The notes under the pieces: generated by a model
Told to the model about the DNA's origin: nothing
The model's database searches: none
What the model saw: the letters and a program-made list of their open reading frames with translations, nothing else
Shown here: in pieces, positions 16,673 to 25,164 of the stretch
Position numbering within the stretch: the first letter of the stretch is position 1
Layout of the letters: every line of letters starts with the position of its first letter
Assembly (NCBI GenBank): GCA_036557885.1
Contig: DATBGS010000165.1
Location: forward strand, 186,001 to 250,000
Origin: DATBGS01 sp036557885
GTDB taxonomy: Bacteria; Chloroflexota; Ktedonobacteria; Ktedonobacterales; DATBGS01
DNA: 64,000 nucleotides
Direction of reading: 5' to 3'
Position numbers and translations under genes: made by a program

Positions 16673-17616
16673 AGCCGGGTGCCTACGCTGGTCTGGATAT
16701 AGGCATCGGGCAGTTGTCTAGAAAGTTCGTGCGTGGCCTTCCAGCCGGTGCAATGGCCCGGCACAAGCACCTTTGGGCCAATGGCGGCCAATTCGCTGAT
16801 GGTGCGCGGGATGATTGGCTCGAAGGCCGCCCCCGTCAGATGCATGCCACCAATAAAGGCATAGACCTGCTCCACGCCAGTAATGCGCCGGGCATGGCGC
16901 AGCACATTGATTACTCCGGCATGGCTGCAACTGGAAAGCACCACCAGCCCCTTATCCTTGACATGGAACACCACCGCCTGATCGTCCCACACCCAGGTAT
17001 CTGGCTCCCAGCCGCCGTCATGGGCGCGGGCCTGCTGGAAGGGAAAGCCCTTCTCAAAGTCGGTGTTGCGCTCCACCTGCCCGGTAATCAGCACCATCCC
17101 ATCCAGCAGCAGCGAGGGGCCGCGCTCCTCAATAATCTGCACCCCCTCGCGGTCAAGATCGTTGTGGCTGGGCGGCGGCGCCGAAAGTTCCACCCCAGTT
17201 GGAAAGACGATCTTGCGCTCGCGCCAGGCATCAGGATGCAAGATCAGCGGCAGGCCGCGCCGCCCAATCCGACGCACAATGCCCTCCAGCCCACCGTGAT
17301 GATCGGCGTGGCCGTGCGAGAGCGCGATGGCGCGCACCTCCTTCACCGACACGCCCAGCACATCCAGGTTATGCTGCACCGTCTCGCGGCCCAGCCCGGC
17401 ATCATAGAGAATCGTTTCGCTGCGCCCTTCACGCTGCACCGTCACCAGCAGCGCATAGCCATGTTCCGCGCGCAGTTGCTCGCGCTCCGACCAGTTCCAA
17501 TGCAGCGGCGCCCGCTCCACCTGTTCGCTGCCAGCCAGGAACACATCCAAAAAGTTGTCTATCAAAATGGTGACATCCGCTGCATCCACAGGCAGCAGGT
17601 TGACTTGCTCGCTCAT
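16660..17616 (-). CDS. Metallo-beta-lactamase-fold protein, dihydropterin-phosphate synthase-like
   Basis: 318 residues starting MSEQVNLLP directly after CAGGAGGTGCTC; a longer in-frame start has no ribosome site. The metal motif HGHADHHGG (101-109) is the HxHxDH signature, with SSCSHAGVINV and FIGGMHL giving further ligands and PGHCTG near the C-terminus. The SHAG(I/V)xN pattern resembles the archaeal-type enzyme making 7,8-dihydropterin-6-methyl ribofuranosylaminobenzene phosphate and its bacterial homologues, whose reaction is usually unknown. It is encoded alone and convergent with the kinase. Confidence 0.82.
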   Translation of the reverse strand: MSEQVNLLPVDAADVTILIDNFLDVFLAGSEQVERAPLHWNWSEREQLRAEHGYALLVTVQREGRSETILYDAGLGRETVQHNLDVLGVSVKEVRAIALSHGHADHHGGLEGIVRRIGRRGLPLILHPDAWRERKIVFPTGVELSAPPPSHNDLDREGVQIIEERGPSLLLDGMVLITGQVERNTDFEKGFPFQQARAHDGGWEPDTWVWDDQAVVFHVKDKGLVVLSSCSHAGVINVLRHARRITGVEQVYAFIGGMHLTGAAFEPIIPRTISELAAIGPKVLVPGHCTGWKATHELSRQLPDAYIQTSVGTRLHFA

Positions 17617-17697
17617 GAGCACCTCCTGGTGTAGCTGAATGCTACAAACGCTCTTCCAAAGCATAGGCATACAAAAGCTAGTCCATGCCACAAGCGC

Positions 17698-17726
17698 TTG
17701 AAAACATGATACACTCGCTGTACATA
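17698..17726 (+). promoter_or_regulatory. Promoter of the SDR/crotonase/RidA operon
   Basis: TTGAAA (17698-17703), a 17-nt spacer, and TACATA (17721-17726) lie about 50 nt before the SDR start. This is a reasonable sigma70-type promoter and the only clear one before the three-gene operon. Confidence 0.45.
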
Positions 17727-17777
17727 TCTTTTTGCGTGTAATATGAATATTTCCTCAAAGAAGAGGAGCCAGACCAC

Positions 17778-18572
17778 ATGCCAAACGAACCTCAAGCGCC
17801 GCTGTCGGGGCGACGCGCTGTTGTCACCGGGGCTGGCCGGGGAATTGGCCGCAGCATTGCCCTGGCGCTGGCCCAGGCGGGCGCGGATGTTGGCGTCACT
17901 GCCCGCACACAAAGCGACCTGGAAACGTTGGTAGCTGAGATTCATGCCCTGGGCCGCAAAAGCCTGGCCGTCGTCTGCGATGTGACGAACCAGGAGCAAG
18001 TGCAGTACATGGCGACCACCCTGACGGCTGGCCTGGGCGGGCTGGATATTCTGGTCAACAACGCGGGCAATGCGGGCAGCCACAAATTCCTGAATCATCC
18101 CGACGAACTCTGGCATCGCATGCTCGCCATCAACCTCACCAGCGTGTACTACGTCACCAAAGCCTTTACACCTACGCTGGTAGAGCAGCGCCAGGGCCGC
18201 ATCATCACCGTTGCCTCAATTGCCTCCAGGGTTGGCGGGCGCTACATTGCGGCCTATACCGCCGCCAAGCATGGCGTGCTGGGTCTGACACGGGCGCTGG
18301 CGGTGGAGATGTTGCCGTATAACATCACCGTCAACGCCATCTGCCCCGGCTATGTAGACACGCCCATGACCGACGCCAGCGTCGCTAACATGGTCACACG
18401 CACCGGCATGAGCGAAGAAAAAGCCCGCGAGTATCTGCATCAAACCAGCCCACAGGGGCGCCTGATGGAACCGGAAGAAGTGGCTGCCATTGTCGTCTTT
18501 TTAGCTCAGGACAGCGCCAAAGGCATCACCGGCCAGGCAATTAACCTGGACGGCGGCGGCGTGATGTCATAA
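17778..18572 (+). CDS. Short-chain dehydrogenase/reductase (FabG-like)
   Basis: 264 residues with a Rossmann fold. The cofactor motif is TGAGRGIG (17-24), NNAG is at 95-98, and the catalytic S148, Y161 and K165 (YTAAK) are all present. The C-terminus has NLDGGG, typical of 3-oxoacyl reductase-like members. Twelve bases separate it from the crotonase gene, and RidA follows, so the operon likely performs hydration and oxidation of an acyl-CoA intermediate with removal of a reactive enamine. The exact substrate is not readable. Confidence 0.88.
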   Translation: MPNEPQAPLSGRRAVVTGAGRGIGRSIALALAQAGADVGVTARTQSDLETLVAEIHALGRKSLAVVCDVTNQEQVQYMATTLTAGLGGLDILVNNAGNAGSHKFLNHPDELWHRMLAINLTSVYYVTKAFTPTLVEQRQGRIITVASIASRVGGRYIAAYTAAKHGVLGLTRALAVEMLPYNITVNAICPGYVDTPMTDASVANMVTRTGMSEEKAREYLHQTSPQGRLMEPEEVAAIVVFLAQDSAKGITGQAINLDGGGVMS

Positions 18573-18584
18573 AAGAGGTTGCCC

Positions 18585-19376
18585 ATGCCCTATGATTTTC
18601 TTTATGAGGTCAGCAACGGCGTTGCCACGCTGACCCTCAATCGCCCGGAGGTGATGAACGCGCTCACCTTCGAGGTCTATGCTCAACTGCGTGATCTGTT
18701 TGCCGCGCTGCGCACCGATGAAGCCGTGAAAGTGGTGGTGCTGACCGGCGCGGGCGACAACTTTTGCTCCGGCGGCGATGTCCATGAAATTATTGGCGAA
18801 CTGCTCAAGCGCGATATGCGCGGCCACCTGGAATTTACGCGCATGACGGGCGCCGTTGTCCAGAACATGCGCGCGCTCGACAAGCCCATCATTGCAGCGC
18901 TCAACGGCATGGTGGCGGGCGCGGGCACCGTGCTGGCGCTGGCTTCTGATCTGCGCATCGCCTCGGAAAAAGCGCGTTTTGCCTTTCTCTTCTCCAAAGT
19001 TGGCCTGACGGGTGCGGATATGGGCGCGGGCTATCTGCTGCCGCGCGTCGTGGGGCTGGGCCGCGCCTCAGAATTGCTGCTGCTTGGCGATACGATTGAC
19101 GCCGCCACCGCCGAACGGTACGGCCTGGTCAATCGCGTCGTGCCGCACGCAGAGGTGCTGAGCAAGGCGCAGGAGTGGGCAAAGCGGCTGGCGCATGGGC
19201 CAACGCTGGCGATTTCTATGACCAAGCATATGCTCAGCCACGAACTCAGCATGGACCTGGCTTCGGCCATCGAAGCCGAAGCACAGGCGCAGGCGCTCAT
19301 GCTGATGGGCGACGATCATCGCCGCTTTTACGAAGCCTTCACCTCCAAAGAAAAACCAACATTTACAGGGAGATAA
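18585..19376 (+). CDS. Enoyl-CoA hydratase/isomerase (crotonase) family protein
   Basis: 263 residues from the ATG after AAAGAGGTTGCCC. A TTG two codons upstream is less likely. The oxyanion-hole segments are NFCSGGD (59-65) and NGMVAGAG (107-114). Where classical hydratases carry the second catalytic glutamate (…LP(E/D)xGG), this protein reads VGLTGADMGAG (139-149), with D145 the only acid nearby, so it may be an isomerase, hydrolase or decarboxylase rather than a hydratase. It is the middle gene of the SDR operon and RidA starts 5 bp after its stop. Confidence 0.85.
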   Translation: MPYDFLYEVSNGVATLTLNRPEVMNALTFEVYAQLRDLFAALRTDEAVKVVVLTGAGDNFCSGGDVHEIIGELLKRDMRGHLEFTRMTGAVVQNMRALDKPIIAALNGMVAGAGTVLALASDLRIASEKARFAFLFSKVGLTGADMGAGYLLPRVVGLGRASELLLLGDTIDAATAERYGLVNRVVPHAEVLSKAQEWAKRLAHGPTLAISMTKHMLSHELSMDLASAIEAEAQAQALMLMGDDHRRFYEAFTSKEKPTFTGR

Positions 19377-19381
19377 CGTGT

Positions 19382-19789
19382 ATGGCAAAGACCATCATTA
19401 ACCCCGCTTCTCTGGCGCGACCCAGCGGCTTCAGTCACGGCATCCTGGTTACGGGCGGGCGTATGCTCTTTCTGGGCGGGCAAACGGGCACCAACGCCGA
19501 AGGACATCTCGCGGCAAACGATCTGGTCGGACAATATGAGCAGACGCTGCGCAACCTGCAAGCCGTCGTAGAAGCGGCAGGCGGCGCCATGCAGGATATT
19601 GTCAAGATCAATATCTTCGTCAAAGACCGCGACAACTACCTGGCAACGCTCAAGCCGCTGGGCAAGGTGCATCAAGCCTTCTTTGGCAAATACTATCCCG
19701 CCACCGCGCTCTTTGAAATTTCGCGCTTCTACCAGGATGGCATCCTGGTCGAGATTGAAGGCGTGGCAATGGTTGGCTCCGAAGGGTGA
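19382..19789 (+). CDS. RidA family (YjgF/YER057c/UK114) protein
   Basis: 135 residues starting at the ATG 5 bp after the crotonase stop. FLGGQTGTNAEGHLAANDLVGQ, NLQAVVEAAGG, DIVKINIFV and YYPATALFEISRF.QDG.LVEIEGVAMV are classic RidA segments, including the arginine in EISRF that contacts the substrate carboxylate in true imine deaminases. RidA proteins form trimers and hydrolyse reactive 2-aminoacrylate-type enamines. Its operon position suggests it clears an intermediate of the preceding enzymes. Confidence 0.9.
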   Translation: MAKTIINPASLARPSGFSHGILVTGGRMLFLGGQTGTNAEGHLAANDLVGQYEQTLRNLQAVVEAAGGAMQDIVKINIFVKDRDNYLATLKPLGKVHQAFFGKYYPATALFEISRFYQDGILVEIEGVAMVGSEG

Positions 19790-19952
19790 TGCCTCTATGC
19801 TGCCATGCGTCTTGAAGGATGCGATTGCCCCTGCAACCCCTGGTGAGAGCTTATTGAGTGTAAGGACGTAGTAGATAGCAGAAAGTTGGAGAAAAGGCAT
19901 GATTGGGCCGCTCACCCCCAGAGTGCTGCCATAATCTCTCAAGGAGGCTCCT

Positions 19953-22865
19953 TTGCGACTACGCTCCACCCTGCGCTTTGTCCTCAAGCGCTCATGGCAT
20001 CATCGCACCATTCTTCTTCCTGTGCTGTTGGGGGTGCTGGCTGCGGTAACAGTGCTGTGCAGCGTTCCCCTCTTTTCCAACGCTGCGGCGGATGTTGGCT
20101 TGCAAGCAACCCTGCGCACCCCTGGCCCAGCCGTAAATCGTGGCTTTGAGGTCCGCTTCACCACCTTCTCGCTTGACGCAGACACCTATGCCCGCGCCAC
20201 TGAAGGCACAACGGCCAATATCCAATATTTCATGGGCAAGGATGTTGCCAACAGCGCTCCCATCCGCGAAGGGCATGTCTCCGAACTGCCCGGCTATCAT
20301 CCAAATGAATTTGCTTCTAAAACCAGCAGCCTGAACACGACAATTGATCTCTATTTCCAGAGCAACATGACTCCGCAATATGTCCAGCTTACTGAGGGCG
20401 TTTTCCCTTCTGATCAGGTCACAACGGCCCCCACCTCTCAGGGCACAGCTTACGACGTTGAAGCGCTGATTTCGCCGGAATGGGCAACCCAATTCAATCT
20501 CAAGCTGGGCGATGTGTTGGATGTCACTGATCAGGTTGAGCAGCCTACCGCTTTCCTACGCATCCATTTTGTCGGCTTTTTCAAAGCAAAAAATGAGAAA
20601 GACGACGCCTGGTTTGGTGATGAAGGCTTATTCACCGGGCCGCTCGCCGTTGTCACCGAGGCGCTTCCGCCCGCGCCTATCCTGTTAAACGAGACGGCCT
20701 TTGAACAGGCGATTCCCGCTCTGGGCCTGGGCCATCCCATTGAATATGTCTGGTTCTATTACCTCAACCTGGACGCGATCACCGCCGTCAATGCCAATGA
20801 TGTGCTTGGTGCCATCACCGCGCTCAAGAGCCGGTTCAACCTCGCCAACAGCGGCTCTGCCGATACTCGTATTAACTACGCGGCGCTGACTAAAATGGAT
20901 CAAATCCTGGATGGCTTTCTCCAGCGACTCTTTTTCGTCACCATCGCCACGCTTGTCACGATCTTGCCGGGGCTAGGGCTGCTCCTGCTTTATCTGGCAC
21001 TGGCGGCTTCAGCCCTGGTAGAGCGGAGCCGCGAGGAGGTCGCCTTGATGAAAAGCCGGGGCGCCAGCACCTGGCAGGTGCTCTCGCTCTCTGGCATAGA
21101 AGCACTCATACTGTGTGGGCTGGCGTTGGCGCTGGCGCCAGTGCTGGCTGGTCAGGTCACAGGTCTGCTCACCAGCCTCTCGTTTTTTGGCGGCGGCATC
21201 ACCCAGTCTATCTCGGTGCTCAGCTTGCCCACGTTCCAGACCTACATCTATGCCGGAGTTGGCGCGCTGCTCTGCCTGATCGCCTTGATGTTGCCAGCAG
21301 CTATCTCAGCGCGCACCAGTCTGGTCGCTCTCAAGCGGCTGCTTGCCCGCCCGCGCACCCTCCCCATCTGGCTGCGCCTGGCGCCGGGGGTTTTGCTGGC
21401 GCTGCTGGGCGTGTTTGGCTTTGTAGAGATTCACCAGCGGGGTGCTTTCTTCACCCAAGACCCCACAGGCGCGCTCTCGGTTGACTGGGTGGCCGCGCTC
21501 TCGCCCACCTTGCTGCTGCTGGGTGCGGCGGGGTTGGGACTGCTCGTCCTGCCTCCGCTTCTCCTCATTCTGGATAAACTGGGGCAGCGGCTTCCCTCGG
21601 TATCAGTGGGAATGTCTCTGCGCCAGATGGCTCGCCGTCCTGCCGCCTATAGCCGACTGGTGCTCTTGCTCAGCCTGACCATCTCGCTCGGCATTTTCGC
21701 CTCGCTCTTTAGCGGCACGTTTGTTTCCAGCTTCCAGGACCGCGCGGCCTACCAGAGCGGGTCTGATCTGCGCCTGGTGGAAGGCGAAGATGGCGCCGCG
21801 CCGCCTGAACGGATGGCCGCGCCGCTGGATGATCACCTGACACTCTTGCCGGGCGTGACCGATGGCATGAACGCTTTCCGCACAACGGGCACCATTCCAT
21901 TAACCAATCTGCGTTTTCCCAATGTGGATACCCTGGCAATTGATAGCACCAAATTTGCCAAACTCTCCTACTGGCGAGACGATTTTGCTGACCAACCCCT
22001 TTCCTCCTTGATGAACTTGCTGCGCAAACCAGTATCACAGCCAGATGCCTTGCCAGCCATTGTAGATGACAAACTGCTGCAAGATGCCCACTTCCAAATA
22101 GGCGGGAATGTAGACATCCAGTTGGGGTTAGGGCTGAACGCAAACTTCATCATTATGGGAACGTACCATTACTTTCCTACCCAAAATACCAGTGACTATG
22201 CCCTGGTCAGCGATGTGAATGTGCTGCTCCAGACCCTAAAGCACGGCAACCCCCTGAACCATACTCAGGCAAACGAAGTCTGGCTGAAACTGGGGCCAAA
22301 CGCCCCACAATACACGGCAGCAATGGTCACTGATCACTTCCTGCACAACCCCCAAAATAAGCAGGTGATTGTCGGCATTCAGGAGATTTATGATCGCACC
22401 GAACTGGCTACCAGCCTGCGGAATGACCCATTACACTTCTCCATCTCCGGCGCGCTCTCCCTGGATTTTGTGGTCGCAGCGCTGCTCTCGGTGATCGGGT
22501 TTGTAGTGCTGTTCTACCTCATTGCGCAAAGACGCTCGTTTGAGTTTGGCGTCTTGCGGGCGATGGGTCTATCATTACGCCAGCTTGCCAACTCGCTCGC
22601 CTGGGAGCAAATTACACTTCTGGCTTCAGCAGTGCTGCTGGGCGTCTCATTGGGGTTGGTAGTCTCCACAGCGGTGCTGCCCGCACTCGCCACCGACGAC
22701 CAGGGGCATCCGCTGCTGCCACCGTTTGCCACACACATCAATGTGACATCGTTGGTGGAACTTGGCCTCTTTTTGTTCGCCTGTCTTATGGCAGCGCTGC
22801 TGGCAACCATTGTCATTTTCCGCCGCCTGAAGCTGCATGAAGTGCTCCGCCTTGGAGAGGAGTAG
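19953..22865 (+). CDS. Large FtsX/MacB-fold ABC transporter permease (TTG start)
   Basis: 970 residues starting at TTG (19953), chosen because AAGGAGGCTCCT lies directly before it and no ATG fits. Membrane segment near residues 18-38, then an extracytoplasmic domain, then a block of several segments around 330-525. A second large external domain follows, and a final block near 834-960 contains FSISGALSLDFVVAALLSVIGFVVLFYLIAQRRSFEFGVLRAMG-like FtsX sequence. This is a duplicated FtsX layout (two half-permeases fused), usual for lipoprotein or peptide exporters such as the LolE/YvrN-type. Two ATPase genes follow at 6 bp and with a 4-bp overlap. Confidence 0.85.
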   Translation: MRLRSTLRFVLKRSWHHRTILLPVLLGVLAAVTVLCSVPLFSNAAADVGLQATLRTPGPAVNRGFEVRFTTFSLDADTYARATEGTTANIQYFMGKDVANSAPIREGHVSELPGYHPNEFASKTSSLNTTIDLYFQSNMTPQYVQLTEGVFPSDQVTTAPTSQGTAYDVEALISPEWATQFNLKLGDVLDVTDQVEQPTAFLRIHFVGFFKAKNEKDDAWFGDEGLFTGPLAVVTEALPPAPILLNETAFEQAIPALGLGHPIEYVWFYYLNLDAITAVNANDVLGAITALKSRFNLANSGSADTRINYAALTKMDQILDGFLQRLFFVTIATLVTILPGLGLLLLYLALAASALVERSREEVALMKSRGASTWQVLSLSGIEALILCGLALALAPVLAGQVTGLLTSLSFFGGGITQSISVLSLPTFQTYIYAGVGALLCLIALMLPAAISARTSLVALKRLLARPRTLPIWLRLAPGVLLALLGVFGFVEIHQRGAFFTQDPTGALSVDWVAALSPTLLLLGAAGLGLLVLPPLLLILDKLGQRLPSVSVGMSLRQMARRPAAYSRLVLLLSLTISLGIFASLFSGTFVSSFQDRAAYQSGSDLRLVEGEDGAAPPERMAAPLDDHLTLLPGVTDGMNAFRTTGTIPLTNLRFPNVDTLAIDSTKFAKLSYWRDDFADQPLSSLMNLLRKPVSQPDALPAIVDDKLLQDAHFQIGGNVDIQLGLGLNANFIIMGTYHYFPTQNTSDYALVSDVNVLLQTLKHGNPLNHTQANEVWLKLGPNAPQYTAAMVTDHFLHNPQNKQVIVGIQEIYDRTELATSLRNDPLHFSISGALSLDFVVAALLSVIGFVVLFYLIAQRRSFEFGVLRAMGLSLRQLANSLAWEQITLLASAVLLGVSLGLVVSTAVLPALATDDQGHPLLPPFATHINVTSLVELGLFLFACLMAALLATIVIFRRLKLHEVLRLGEE

Positions 22866-22871
22866 GCTGGG

Positions 22872-23894
22872 ATGAGTCAACCCTACTTATATTGCCGGGA
22901 CCTGGTGAAAATCTATAAAGGGGACGGCCTGGAGGTCTTTGCCCTGCAAGGGCTGGACCTGGAAGTGGAAGCGGGCGAGTTTGTGGGCATTGTGGGCGCC
23001 TCTGGCTCCGGCAAAACCACCCTGCTCAACATCCTGGCCGCGCTGGATACCCCCAGCGCCGGTAAGGTGGTCGTTGGCGAGTACGACCTCTCGCAGTTGA
23101 CTGGTGCGCAAAACATCTCCTACCGACGCAAAGAAGTTGGCATGATCTGGCAGCAGACGGCGCGCGGGCTGTTCCCCTATCTCTCTGCCCAGCAAAATGT
23201 CGAAGCGCCGCTTTCGTTTGCAGGCGGCAAAGGGCCTGATGGCAAAAGCCGCCGCGCCTGGGCCACCGAATTATTAGAGTTGGTTGGGCTGGGTGATCGG
23301 CGTGACCACCTGGTCACACAGCTTTCCGGCGGCGAGCAGCAGCGCGTGGCGATTGCCGTTGCCCTTTCCAACCAGCCGCGTTTGCTGCTGGCCGATGAGC
23401 CAACCGGCGAACTCGATAGCGCCTCCGCGCAATCGGTCTATAAAGCGCTTCAGGAAGCCAACCACGCCACCAAAGTCACGGTAGTGCTGGTGACACACGA
23501 CCCGGAGGTGGCTTCGCATGTAGACCGCGTGGTTTCCATCCGCGATGGCCGCACCAGCGCCGAGCTTATCCGGCGCTTGGAGTTGGGCGAAGACTTGAGC
23601 CAGGAGGCCCAGGCAGGTGCGGAGGCGCCAGAAGCAGGCGGCAAACAAGTCTCCGTCCACGACGAATATGTGCTGGTGGACCGCGCTGGCCGCCTGCAAT
23701 TGCCCCTGGAGCATGCTGAGCAGCTTGGGCTGATTGGCAAGACCAGCCGGGTGCGCGTCCATCTCGACGGCGACCATCTGACGCTCTGGGTAGTGGAAGA
23801 AGAAATGGCGGGGGCTGGCGGGCGCAAACTTTCGGCCTGGCGTGCCGAGCGCCAGCAAGCGGAACAGAAGAAGGAAGGGCAGGAGCCATCATGA
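22872..23894 (+). CDS. ABC transporter ATPase with C-terminal AbrB-like domain
   Basis: 340 residues. The ABC core has Walker A GASGSGKTT (42-50), signature LSGGEQQRV (151-159), Walker B LLLADEPTGELDS (171-183) and H-loop THDPE. An acidic linker (235-257) leads to an extra domain at about 262-308: EYVLVDRAGRLQLPLEHAEQLGLIG...VRVHLDGDHLTLW. This has the look of an AbrB/MazE-type swapped-hairpin fold (V.R.GRLQLP, spacing to RV.L.GD). Such tails are not part of the standard MacB/LolD ATPase and could mediate dimerisation or DNA/regulator contact. It sits between the permease and the second ATPase. Confidence 0.88.
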   Translation: MSQPYLYCRDLVKIYKGDGLEVFALQGLDLEVEAGEFVGIVGASGSGKTTLLNILAALDTPSAGKVVVGEYDLSQLTGAQNISYRRKEVGMIWQQTARGLFPYLSAQQNVEAPLSFAGGKGPDGKSRRAWATELLELVGLGDRRDHLVTQLSGGEQQRVAIAVALSNQPRLLLADEPTGELDSASAQSVYKALQEANHATKVTVVLVTHDPEVASHVDRVVSIRDGRTSAELIRRLELGEDLSQEAQAGAEAPEAGGKQVSVHDEYVLVDRAGRLQLPLEHAEQLGLIGKTSRVRVHLDGDHLTLWVVEEEMAGAGGRKLSAWRAERQQAEQKKEGQEPS

Positions 23895-24604
23895 GCACTC
23901 CCACCGGAGACGATCCGTATATCGTTGTGGAGCAAGCCACCAAAACCTATCATACCGGCACCCGCGAAGTCCCGGCCTTGCGCGGAGTAGACCTTGTGGC
24001 GCGTCGGGGAGAAATGGTCGCGGTGCGCGGGCGCTCCGGCTCTGGCAAGACCACCCTGCTCAACCTGATTGGCGGGCTGGACCGGCCCACCTCTGGAAAA
24101 GTGCTGGTGGATGGGCAAGATGTGGGCGCAATGAGCGAAGCCGACCTGATTTACTACCGCCGCTCCGCCGTCAGCTTTGTCTTCCAGCATTTTGCGCTGC
24201 TGGCGTTGTATTCCGCCGTTGAGAATGTGGAGTTTCCCTTGCGCATCGCCGGGAGAAAAATAGCCGAGGCGCACCGCCGGGCGATGGAGTGTCTGGCGCA
24301 GGTGGGCCTGGAAGAGCGCGCTGATCATCGCCCCAGCGAACTTTCCGGTGGGCAGCAGCAGCGCGTCGCCATTGCCCGCGCGCTCGCGCTGGAGCCGTCC
24401 ATCCTGCTTGCTGATGAGCCAACCGGCAACCTGGACCTGCGCACAGGGGTGTCCATCATGCGGCTGCTGCGCCAGCTTGCCGAAGAAAAACAGGTGGCCG
24501 TGCTGGTCGCAACCCATGACACGGCCATGATGGACACGGCGCATCGCGTGCTGGAGCTGCGTGATGGTCGGCTGGCCCTGGATGAGCAGCGGGTCAAAAT
24601 CTGA
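23891..24604 (+). CDS. Second ABC transporter ATPase of the 970-aa permease system
   Basis: 237 residues with a plain ABC domain: Walker A GRSGSGKTT (47-55), Q-loop FVFQHFALL, signature LSGGQQQRV, Walker B ILLADEPTGNLDL and H-loop THDTA. Its ATG overlaps the previous stop (ATGA). Two different ATPases next to one double-size permease suggest a heterodimeric engine, one ATPase per FtsX half. It ends 3 bp from the convergent CBS-domain gene. Confidence 0.92.
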   Translation: MSTPTGDDPYIVVEQATKTYHTGTREVPALRGVDLVARRGEMVAVRGRSGSGKTTLLNLIGGLDRPTSGKVLVDGQDVGAMSEADLIYYRRSAVSFVFQHFALLALYSAVENVEFPLRIAGRKIAEAHRRAMECLAQVGLEERADHRPSELSGGQQQRVAIARALALEPSILLADEPTGNLDLRTGVSIMRLLRQLAEEKQVAVLVATHDTAMMDTAHRVLELRDGRLALDEQRVKI

Positions 24605-24607
24605 CGC

Positions 24608-24982
24608 TTACCACTCCCGCACCAGCAGATGCCCGGCAGCCACCGCAGCCACAATGTCTGCCCGACTCACCAGACCGACCAGGCGTCCATTCGTGACAAC
24701 GGGCACGCGCTTGATCTTGCGATGGCTGAGCAACTGCGCAATCTCGCCAATGGGCGTCTCTTCTGAAACCGAAATAATGTCCGTGCTCATAATGTCCCGC
24801 ACCAGTTCACCGCGCTTGCTGATCACATCAGCCTCGGTGCACATGCCGATGATGACTCCCTGCTCGTTCAGCACCGGCATCCCACTGATGCGCCGCTCCG
24901 CCAGGATGCGCGCTGCCTCGCGCACACTTGCCTCTGGCGTAATGGTACAAACATGACGGGTCATGATTTCTCGTGCAAGCAT
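24608..24982 (-). CDS. CBS-domain pair protein
   Basis: 124 residues starting MLAREIMTRH behind AAAGGGGGGTGCA; a GTG 18 nt further up is less favoured. It consists solely of two CBS motifs: ML.REIMTRHV..I.PEASVREAARIL...RISGMPVL (1-45) and VRDIMSTDIISVSEETPIGEIAQLL..RKIKRVPVV.NGRLVGLVSRADIV (60-115). CBS pairs bind adenine nucleotides and act as energy or metabolite sensors on partner proteins. No partner enzyme is fused, and the divergent neighbour is the cyclase-type protein, so a regulatory link is possible but unproved. Confidence 0.88.
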   Translation of the reverse strand: MLAREIMTRHVCTITPEASVREAARILAERRISGMPVLNEQGVIIGMCTEADVISKRGELVRDIMSTDIISVSEETPIGEIAQLLSHRKIKRVPVVTNGRLVGLVSRADIVAAVAAGHLLVREW

Positions 24983-25046
24983 TGCACCCCCCTTTGACAC
25001 AGCATCGTGTCCTCAAAACGCGCAGCGGCCTCTTGCGCCAAACCGC

Positions 25047-25075
25047 TTGGCCCTTCCTGCGATCTATGATACAAT
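25047..25075 (+). promoter_or_regulatory. Promoter of the cyclase-type signalling gene
   Basis: TTGGCC (25047-25052), 17 nt, then TACAAT (25070-25075), preceded by TATGA, about 90 nt before the start at 25165. The -10 is good and the -35 weak. Confidence 0.4.
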
Positions 25076-25164
25076 GAATACGCGAAAATGGTGAGCTTCT
25101 ATTTGCTTGCGGGTTGGTTGCGCGCAAGTTACATACCAATTTGGTGCATAAAACGAGGTCTTTG

